Shown here: positions 57,937 to 64,000 of the stretch, one piece after another | Layout of the letters: every line of letters begins with the position of its first letter | Position numbering within the stretch: position 1 is the first letter of the stretch | DNA from: a bacterium | GTDB taxonomy: Bacteria; Zhuqueibacterota; Zhuqueibacteria; Oleimicrobiales; Geothermoviventaceae | DNA length: 64,000 nt | Assembly (NCBI GenBank): GCA_028275345.1 | Contig: JAPWUV010000001.1 | Span: 496,001 to 560,000 of the forward strand | Direction of reading: 5' to 3' | The notes under the pieces: model-generated | Databases searched by the model: none | Told to the model about the DNA's origin: nothing | Seen by the model: the letters and a program-made list of their open reading frames with translations, nothing else | Program-made: the position numbers and the translations under genes

Positions 57937-58503
57937 GTGATCGAGCGGATTAACCCGAATGAGCTGGACCTGAAGGAACGGGTGGTCCAGATCAATCGCG
58001 TCGCCAAGGTGGTGAAGGGCGGACGCCGTTTCCATTTCAACGCCATCGTCGTGGTGGGCGACTACAATGGCCATGTCGGCGTGGGCTTGGGGAAAGCCAA
58101 CGAGGTGACCGACGCCATCAGCAAGGGCATCGAGGCGGCGAAGAAGAACCTGGTGCGCGTGCCCATCGTGAATGGCACCATCCCGCACGCCATCATGGCC
58201 AAGTACGGCGCGGCGAAGGTGCTGCTGAAGCCTGCGGCGCCGGGCACCGGGGTCATCGCGGGGAGCGCCGTGCGGGCGGTTGTGGAGCTGGCAGGAATCA
58301 AGGACATCTTGACCAAGTGCTTCGGCTCCCGGAACCCGCACAACACCGTGAAGGCGACGATGAAGGCGCTCACAAGCCTCCTGGATCTCTCCACTGTAGT
58401 GCGGCGTCGTGGCCTTCCTCCGCGGAGGATTCTCGGAGCTGTGGAGCCTGCGGCTGCTCCAGCTCAGGAGACGGCTTCCGCCCCTGAGGCGAAGAGCGAT
58501 TGA
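57937..58503 (+). CDS. rpsE: 30S ribosomal protein S5
   Basis: 188 residues from a GTG start: [14 protein letters not shown] and [14 protein letters not shown]. The C-terminus has an Ala/Pro/Glu tail. Confidence 0.95.
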   Translation: MIERINPNELDLKERVVQINRVAKVVKGGRRFHFNAIVVVGDYNGHVGVGLGKANEVTDAISKGIEAAKKNLVRVPIVNGTIPHAIMAKYGAAKVLLKPAAPGTGVIAGSAVRAVVELAGIKDILTKCFGSRNPHNTVKATMKALTSLLDLSTVVRRRGLPPRRILGAVEPAAAPAQETASAPEAKSD

Positions 58504-58536
58504 CGGCCCTGGAAACGTATCCGAGACGGTTGAGCT

Positions 58537-58737
58537 ATGCCGAAGAAAACCAAAGCGAAGTGGATCCGAATCACGTTGGTCCGGAGCACCATTGACCAGA
58601 AGCCCAAGCAGCGGGCTACCGTGCGGGCCTTGGGCCTGAGGAGACTCCACCAGACCGTGACCCACGTGGCTTCCCCAACGATCCTGGGCATGGTGGAGAA
58701 GGTGCGACACCTGGTCAAGGTGGAAGAGGCGGATTGA
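58537..58737 (+). CDS. rpmD: 50S ribosomal protein L30
   Basis: 66 residues: I-R-I-T-L-V-R-S-T-I and A-L-G-L-R-R-L-H-Q-T-V, normal size for the bacterial protein. Confidence 0.94.
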   Translation: MPKKTKAKWIRITLVRSTIDQKPKQRATVRALGLRRLHQTVTHVASPTILGMVEKVRHLVKVEEAD

Positions 58738-58761
58738 CACGGGCCAGGGACGAGGTGACAG

Positions 58762-59202
58762 ATGGATCTGAAGGATCTCAAACCGGCGCCTGGCGCAACC
58801 AAGAAGCGCAAGCGAGTCGGGTGTGGTGAGGGCTCGGGGCACGGCGGGACTTCGTGCCGCGGTCACAAGGGAGCTCGCTCCCGCTCGGGGCACAAGAGTC
58901 GGCCGTGGTTCGAGGGTGGGCAGATGCCTTTGCAGCGCCGGGTCCCCAAGCGCGGCTTCACCAATATCTTCAAGACGGAGTACCAGATTGTGAACGTGGG
59001 CGACTTGGAGCGTCTGGAAGGCGTGGAGGAGGTGACGCCCGAGGTCCTCAAGAAGTCCGGATTGATCAAGAAGGCGGATCAGCCGGTGAAGATCCTGGGC
59101 GAGGGACAGCTGACGAAGGCGCTGCAAGTGAAGGCCAATGCCTTCAGCAAGTCTGCCCGCGAGAAGATCGAAGCTGCCGGTGGGAGGGCCATCACCCTAT
59201 GA
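58762..59202 (+). CDS. rplO: 50S ribosomal protein L15
   Basis: 146 residues: [13 protein letters not shown], the Gly-rich [11 protein letters not shown] segment and R-R-V-P-K-R-G-F. Its stop overlaps the secY start (ATGA). Confidence 0.95.
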   Translation: MDLKDLKPAPGATKKRKRVGCGEGSGHGGTSCRGHKGARSRSGHKSRPWFEGGQMPLQRRVPKRGFTNIFKTEYQIVNVGDLERLEGVEEVTPEVLKKSGLIKKADQPVKILGEGQLTKALQVKANAFSKSAREKIEAAGGRAITL

Positions 59203-60539
59203 TGGAGAAATTCCAAAACATCTTCCGCATTCCGGAGCTGAAGCGTCGGATCCTCTACACGCTGGGGATCCTGGTCATCTACCGGATCGGCGGGCACGTG
59301 CCTCTGCCGGGGGTGAATGGACAGGCGCTTGTGGAGTTCTTTGAGCAGGCCCGAGCCGGCGGTGGGCTTCTGGCTTTGTATGACCTTTTCGCGGGCGGCG
59401 CCTTTCGCCGGGCCACGGTCTTCGCCTTGGGAATCATGCCGTACATCTCGGCCTCCATCATCCTGCAGCTCTTGGGGGCGGTGTTCCCCTACTTCCAGAA
59501 GCTGCAGAAGGAGGGCGAGGAGGGGCGGAAGAAGATCAATCAGTACACGCGGTATGGGACGGTCCTGATTTCGGCCCTGCAGGCATACGGCGTCGCCGTT
59601 TTCCTCGAAAGTCTGGGCCAGACCCCTTCGGGATTGGTCGTGGTGCCGAATCCCGGCCTGGGTTTCCGGGTCCTGACCATGCTCACCCTGGCCACTGGGA
59701 CCGTGTTCATCATGTGGCTCGGGGAGCAGATCACCGAGCGCGGCATCGGGAACGGGATCTCGCTCATCATTTTCGTCGGGATTGTGGCCCGTTTCCCGAA
59801 TGCGGTGATCGATGAGGTCCAGCAGCTTCAGGCCGGTAACCGCGCTATCCTGATGGAGGTGTTCCTCTGGGCCCTGATGATCGCGGTGACGGGCTTCGTG
59901 GTGCTCCTGACCCAAGGCACACGCAAGATCCCGGTTCAATATGCCAAACGCGTCGTGGGTCGAAAGATCTACGGCGGGCAGAGTACCCACATCCCGCTGC
60001 GGGTGAACATGGCGGGCGTGATGGCGATCATCTTCGCCCAATCGATCATGTTCGTGCCCCAGACCATCGCCACGTTCTTTCCCAACTCCGAATTCGTGCA
60101 GTCGATCAACCTGTACTTCGGTTTCGAGTCGGTAGTTTACTGGATCATTTACGCCGTTCTGATTGTGTTCTTCATGTACTTCTACACGGCGATCGCTTTC
60201 AACCCTGTGGACGTGGCCGACAACATGAAGAAGTACGGCGGGTTCATCCCGGGGGTGCGTCCGGGTAAGCGCACGGCCGAGTTCATCGACAGCATTCTCA
60301 CTCGGATCACCCTGCCCGGAGCCATCGCCATCGCGGTGGTGGCCATCTTGCCGTACTTCCTGACCCGTTTCACGAACATCTCTTACACCTTCGCCGATTT
60401 CTTCGGCGGCACTTCGCTGCTGATCATGGTTGGGGTGGCGCTGGACACGCTACAGCAGATTGAGGCGCATCTGCTCATGCGGCACTACGACGGCTTGCTG
60501 AAATCGGGTCGGATTCGAGGACGGAGACGCTTTGCGTAG
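59199..60539 (+). CDS. secY: Protein translocase channel SecY
   Basis: 446 residues with ten membrane helices; landmarks are [10 protein letters not shown], the plug region after helix 1, [12 protein letters not shown] and the cytoplasmic [10 protein letters not shown]. Overlaps rplO at the start; followed by adk, the common spc-operon order. Confidence 0.96.
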   Translation: MMEKFQNIFRIPELKRRILYTLGILVIYRIGGHVPLPGVNGQALVEFFEQARAGGGLLALYDLFAGGAFRRATVFALGIMPYISASIILQLLGAVFPYFQKLQKEGEEGRKKINQYTRYGTVLISALQAYGVAVFLESLGQTPSGLVVVPNPGLGFRVLTMLTLATGTVFIMWLGEQITERGIGNGISLIIFVGIVARFPNAVIDEVQQLQAGNRAILMEVFLWALMIAVTGFVVLLTQGTRKIPVQYAKRVVGRKIYGGQSTHIPLRVNMAGVMAIIFAQSIMFVPQTIATFFPNSEFVQSINLYFGFESVVYWIIYAVLIVFFMYFYTAIAFNPVDVADNMKKYGGFIPGVRPGKRTAEFIDSILTRITLPGAIAIAVVAILPYFLTRFTNISYTFADFFGGTSLLIMVGVALDTLQQIEAHLLMRHYDGLLKSGRIRGRRRFA

Positions 60540-60549
60540 GAGCGGACGG

Positions 60550-61206
60550 TTGCGGCTGGTGCTGCTTGGACCTCCGGGATCGGGAAAAGGAACGCACGGA
60601 GCCTGGCTGAGCGAACAGTACGGAGTCCCAACCATCTCAACGGGCGACATCCTGCGCGCCGAGGTGGCCCAAGGCAGCCAACTCGGGCGCAAGGCCAAGC
60701 AATACATGGACGAGGGCAAGCTCGTTCCGGATGACGTGATCCTGGAGATGATCGAACAGCGGTTCCGCGCAGACGATTGCGCGCGCGGTTTCCTACTGGA
60801 TGGATTTCCTCGCACGCGAGCCCAGGCTGAGGGGCTGGACGTTATGCTCCAGCGTTTCGGCTGGAAGTTGGACGGCGTGCTGAAACTGGATGTGGACGAG
60901 GAAGAGATCGTCCGGCGGCTCACGAGCCGACGCGTGTGCAGCCGATGCGGGAAGATCTTCAACCTGGTCACGGATCCGCCGCCGGCCAATGGCCGCTGCC
61001 CGAATTGCAACGGCGAGGTTATTCAGCGGAGCGACGATACGGAAGAGACGGTGCGCAACCGCCTCCGGGTTTACGAGGAGCAAACGCGTCCGCTCGTGGA
61101 CTTCTACCGCGATCGCGGCCTGCTCGTCACCGTGAACGGACAGGGGAGCATCGAGGAGGTTCGTGAGCGGATCGCACAGGCATTGCGTTCGGCAGGGATT
61201 GGATGA
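60550..61206 (+). CDS. adk: Adenylate kinase with zinc-binding lid
   Basis: 218 residues. The TTG at 60550 gives the canonical R-L-V-L-L-G-P-P-G-S-G-K-G-T N-terminus and has TAGGAG seven bases upstream; an in-frame TTG at 60532 overlaps secY and adds six residues. The LID contains C-S-R-C...C-P-N-C, the zinc form. Interconverts ATP+AMP and 2 ADP. Confidence 0.95.
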   Translation: MRLVLLGPPGSGKGTHGAWLSEQYGVPTISTGDILRAEVAQGSQLGRKAKQYMDEGKLVPDDVILEMIEQRFRADDCARGFLLDGFPRTRAQAEGLDVMLQRFGWKLDGVLKLDVDEEEIVRRLTSRRVCSRCGKIFNLVTDPPPANGRCPNCNGEVIQRSDDTEETVRNRLRVYEEQTRPLVDFYRDRGLLVTVNGQGSIEEVRERIAQALRSAGIG

Positions 61207-61952
61207 TCATCGTCAAGACCGCTGAACAAATCGAACGCATGCGCAAGAGTTGCCGTCTCCTGGTGGAGGCGTTCCGTGAGGCGGAGAGACTGATCGCACC
61301 GGGGGTCCGGACAAAGGAAATCGACGCGGCGGTGGAGGATTTCATCCGTTCGCGCGGAGGGATTCCGGCGTTTAAGGGCTATCGGGGTTACCCGGCCAGC
61401 GTGTGCATTTCGGTCAATGAGGTGGTCATCCACGGGATCCCTGGGGACCAAGAGCTGCGGGAAGGAGACATCGTCTCCTTGGATATGGGCGTGGTGGTGG
61501 ATGGCTACTACAGCGACGGGGCGCGGACCTACCCCGTGGGCCCGGTGAGCGAGGAGAAGCAGCGGCTCATGGAAGCCGCCCGTGAGGCTCTGAGCGAAGC
61601 CATCGCCGCCGCGCGCGAAGGGAATCGGGTCGGCGACATTTCCTGGGCGATTCAGCGGACGGTCGAATCCCGCGGGTTCTCGGTGGTACGACAATTCTGC
61701 GGGCACGGGATCGGGCGCAATTTGCATGAGGAGCCCGAGGTTCCCAATTATGGCCAGCCTAAGACGGGGCCGAGGCTGCGCCGCGGCATGACTCTGGCGC
61801 TGGAGACGATGGTGAACGCCGGGACGCATGAGGTGGAAATCCTGAGCGATGGATGGACGGTGGTGACGCGGGACCGAAAGCCATCGGCCCATTTCGAGCA
61901 TACGGTCGCCATCACCGATGGCGAGCCGGAAGTTCTGACCCTGGGCTTGTGA
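61203..61952 (+). CDS. map: Methionine aminopeptidase, type I
   Basis: 249 residues. Metal ligands of the pita-bread fold are visible in S-L-D-M-G, Y-S-D-G-A-R-T, G-H-G-I-G and the final E-H-T-V-A-I motif. No N-terminal zinc finger. Overlaps adk by 4 bp. Confidence 0.95.
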   Translation: MIIVKTAEQIERMRKSCRLLVEAFREAERLIAPGVRTKEIDAAVEDFIRSRGGIPAFKGYRGYPASVCISVNEVVIHGIPGDQELREGDIVSLDMGVVVDGYYSDGARTYPVGPVSEEKQRLMEAAREALSEAIAAAREGNRVGDISWAIQRTVESRGFSVVRQFCGHGIGRNLHEEPEVPNYGQPKTGPRLRRGMTLALETMVNAGTHEVEILSDGWTVVTRDRKPSAHFEHTVAITDGEPEVLTLGL

Positions 61953-61982
61953 GTGGGACAGCCTGCGCGGGAAGAGAGGGCA

Positions 61983-62201
61983 ATGGCGAAGGAGAAGGGG
62001 ATACAGGTCGACGGCACCGTGGTGGAGACGCTCCCCAACGCGATGTTCCGCGTGGAGCTGGAGAATGGCCATCAGGTCCTGGCCCACATCTCCGGCAAGA
62101 TGCGCATGCATTTCATCCGGATCTTGCCGGGCGATAAGGTGACGGTGGAGCTGTCGCCGTACGACCTTTCCCGGGGCCGCATCATCTACCGGTACAAGTG
62201 A
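61983..62201 (+). CDS. infA: Translation initiation factor IF-1
   Basis: 72 residues, the usual length: [19 protein letters not shown] and [13 protein letters not shown]. The ATG giving M-A-K-E-K-G is used; 10 further upstream codons belong to the map spacer. Confidence 0.95.
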   Translation: MAKEKGIQVDGTVVETLPNAMFRVELENGHQVLAHISGKMRMHFIRILPGDKVTVELSPYDLSRGRIIYRYK

Positions 62202-62221
62202 AAGCGGAAGGGGTGAGAAGC

Positions 62222-62335
62222 ATGAAGGTGCGCTCCTCAGTCAAGAAGATCTGCGATAAGTGCAAGATCATCAGGCGTCACGGGACGGTGCGGGTCATCT
62301 GCTCCAACCCTCGGCACAAGCAGCGCCAGGGTTGA
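62222..62335 (+). CDS. rpmJ: 50S ribosomal protein L36, zinc form
   Basis: 37 residues: [14 protein letters not shown], then [11 protein letters not shown], with the C-C-C-H zinc ligands. It sits between infA and rpsM as usual. Confidence 0.94.
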   Translation: MKVRSSVKKICDKCKIIRRHGTVRVICSNPRHKQRQG

Positions 62336-62387
62336 GGGGAAGGGCCGCTGAATCGAAGAGGATACTGAGTACGAGGAGAGGTGAATC

Positions 62388-62777
62388 GTGGCGCGCATAG
62401 CGGGAGTAGATCTGCCCAAGGAAAAGCGGATCGACATTGCGCTGACCTACATCTACGGCATCGGCCGTACCTCGGCTAAGCAGATCGTGGAGAAAGCCGG
62501 TGTGGACCCGGCCAAGCGGGTGAAGGATCTCAGCCCCGAGGAGGTGGCCAAGATCCGCCAAGTGGTCGCCAACGACTACAAGGTGGAGGGCGCTCTCCGG
62601 ACGGAAGTGCAGATGAACATCAAGCGGCTCATGGACATCGGCTGCTACCGCGGTCTGCGTCACCGGAAGGGCTTGCCCGTGCGCGGGCAACGCACCCACA
62701 GCAACGCGAGGACTCGGCGTGGACGTCGTCGGATAGTCGGCGTGAAGAAGAAACAACAGCAACAAAAAGTAGCTTGA
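62388..62777 (+). CDS. rpsM: 30S ribosomal protein S13
   Basis: 129 residues from GTG behind [29 protein letters not shown] and the C-terminal [14 protein letters not shown], ending in a Lys/Gln-rich tail. Confidence 0.95.
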   Translation: MARIAGVDLPKEKRIDIALTYIYGIGRTSAKQIVEKAGVDPAKRVKDLSPEEVAKIRQVVANDYKVEGALRTEVQMNIKRLMDIGCYRGLRHRKGLPVRGQRTHSNARTRRGRRRIVGVKKKQQQQKVA

Positions 62778-62833
62778 TCCCTGACGCTGGGCGGAATAGA
62801 CAAGGGCATGTGCCTTAGCTCCGGAGGTTGGTG

Positions 62834-63220
62834 TTGGCGAAGAGGCGAACCGGTACACGGAAGCGGGAAAAGGTCGATGCCAACGGCATCGCCCACATCA
62901 AGGCGACGTTCAACAATACGATCGTCACGCTGACGGATATCTACGGGAATGTGATTGCCTGGTCTTCGGCGGGACGGGCTGGATTCAAGGGGTCGCGGAA
63001 GAGCACGCCTTTCGCGGCGCAGCAGGCAGCTCAGGCGGCCGCCAAGGAAGCGATGGCCCTGGGCCTGAAGCGGGTGGAGGTGCAGATCAAGGGGCCGGGC
63101 TCGGGTCGAGAAGCCGCCGTGCGCGCCCTGCAGGCGGCGGGCCTCGAGATCACCGCGATCCGAGATGTAACCCCAATCCCCCACAATGGGTGCCGGCCGC
63201 CCAAGCGCCGTCGCGTGTAG
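62834..63220 (+). CDS. rpsK: 30S ribosomal protein S11
   Basis: 128 residues. The third of three candidate starts (TTG 62828, GTG 62831, TTG 62834) is chosen: GGAGG at 62823-62827 is six bases before it and abuts the first. Motifs: [24 protein letters not shown] and [13 protein letters not shown]. Confidence 0.95.
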   Translation: MAKRRTGTRKREKVDANGIAHIKATFNNTIVTLTDIYGNVIAWSSAGRAGFKGSRKSTPFAAQQAAQAAAKEAMALGLKRVEVQIKGPGSGREAAVRALQAAGLEITAIRDVTPIPHNGCRPPKRRRV

Positions 63221-63274
63221 CCGTAGGGGATATCGCGAAGGAAACGAAAGCAAGTAGCTGGAGGCAGTAGGATC

Positions 63275-63904
63275 ATGGCTCGCTATACCGGCCCTGTGTG
63301 CAAGCTATGTCGACGCGAAGGAATGAAGCTGTTCCTCAAGGGTACCAAATGCACCACGAATAAGTGCCCGCTGGAGTCCCGGGCCTTCGCCCCAGGCCAG
63401 CACGGTCGAACTCGCCGCTTCAAGTTGTCCGAGTACGGCGTGCAGCTGCGGGAGAAACAGAAAGTGAAGCGAATCTACGGGATTCTCGAGAGCCAATTCC
63501 GCCGGTACTTCGACATGGCCTCGCGGCAGAAGGGCGTGACCGGAGAGAATCTACTCCGGTTGCTGGAGCGGCGGTTGGATAATGTGGTTTACCGATTGGG
63601 ATTTGCCCCGTCGCGGCGGGCTGCGCGGCAGCTGGTTCGGCACCGGCACTTCATGGTCAACGGGCAGGTGGTGGACATTCCGTCGTACCTGGTCAAGCCC
63701 GGCGATCGCGTGCAGGTGCGGCCGCAAAGTCGCGCCCTGGAGGTGATTCACGCCTCCATGCGTCGCGTACGCGAAGGTCGGCTTGTGCCGTGGCTGGAAC
63801 TGGACAAAGCAGGTATGGTTGGCATATTCCGTGAGATCCCGGCGCGTCAGGACATCCCGATCAACGTGAACGAGCAGCTCATCGTGGAGCTGTACTCCAA
63901 GTGA
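63275..63904 (+). CDS. rpsD: 30S ribosomal protein S4, zinc form
   Basis: 209 residues: [16 protein letters not shown], with two further cysteines at C-T-T-N-K-C, i.e. the C+ form, and the S4 RNA-binding domain [14 protein letters not shown]. rRNA assembly initiator; repressor of the alpha operon in E. coli. Confidence 0.96.
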   Translation: MARYTGPVCKLCRREGMKLFLKGTKCTTNKCPLESRAFAPGQHGRTRRFKLSEYGVQLREKQKVKRIYGILESQFRRYFDMASRQKGVTGENLLRLLERRLDNVVYRLGFAPSRRAARQLVRHRHFMVNGQVVDIPSYLVKPGDRVQVRPQSRALEVIHASMRRVREGRLVPWLELDKAGMVGIFREIPARQDIPINVNEQLIVELYSK

Positions 63905-63959
63905 GCGTGCCCGGCCGAGGGTCTGCGAAGCAAGTCGTCCAACAGGGTGAGGTTGTTAC

Positions 63960-64000
63960 ATGGGTATTCGGGGACTCGTAATGCCAGAAAGCGTGGAGCT
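63960..64000 (+). CDS. rpoA: RNA polymerase alpha subunit, first codons (3' truncated by window)
   Basis: An ATG behind AGGGTGAGG opens a frame reading M-G-I-R-G-L-V-M-P-E-S-V-E-L to the window edge. The M-P-x-x-x-E-L word after a short lead resembles the RpoA N-terminus, and rpoA is the expected gene after rpsD. Confidence 0.75.
   Translation, partial: MGIRGLVMPESVE

Overview
The window is 64 kb of high-GC bacterial chromosome with no phage, insertion sequence, CRISPR array or rRNA operon. The long ribosomal/RNA-polymerase cluster, the subunit sizes (RpoB about 1268 aa, RpoC about 1422 aa), a eukaryote-like citrate synthase and Tat-exported molybdoenzyme parts suggest a Gram-negative, probably uncultured relative of the Fibrobacteres-Chlorobi-Bacteroidetes side of the tree. 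That placement is inference; no marker here settles it.

Left part (1-31 kb, metabolic and accessory). A truncated membrane glycosyltransferase-like/TPR protein is followed by a 0.7 kb gene-free stretch. Minus-strand operons follow: an NCS1-type permease with a tiny membrane partner; metY-metX-lysC-asd (aspartate to homocysteine), which sits behind a candidate transcription attenuator; a split Ppx/GppA phosphatase plus HD protein; a B12-binding radical SAM enzyme; a methyltransferase; and a metal-handling cluster (PadR regulator, NifX-like protein, rubrerythrin-VIT1 transporter, DUF5320 protein). On the plus strand come a secreted GH20-like hexosaminidase and a Tat-exported enolase-superfamily enzyme. 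Next is gltA on the minus strand, then polA-epmA, then a five-gene PaoABCD-like periplasmic aldehyde oxidoreductase operon with MocA.

Right part (31.5-64 kb, information processing). tRNA-Asn stands alone on the minus strand. Then one almost unbroken plus-strand series runs tRNA-Thr/Tyr/Gly/Thr, tuf, rpmG, tRNA-Trp, secE, nusG, rplKAJL, rpoBC, rpsLG, fusA, a second tuf, and the S10, spc and alpha ribosomal operons up to the first codons of rpoA.

The most unusual signals are these. (1) Both tuf genes avoid C at the wobble position, unlike everything around them, and return to native usage only in the last 15 or so codons. (2) EF-Tu carries a CxC-x4-CxxC cysteine cluster. (3) The metY leader has mutually exclusive terminator and antiterminator helices without a recognised SAM-riboswitch consensus. 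(4) A hairpin followed by T6 lies directly on the fusA ribosome binding site. (5) A 36-nt homopurine, G-quadruplex-capable tract abuts the -35 box of the tRNA-tuf promoter. (6) Six core genes appear to start with TTG.
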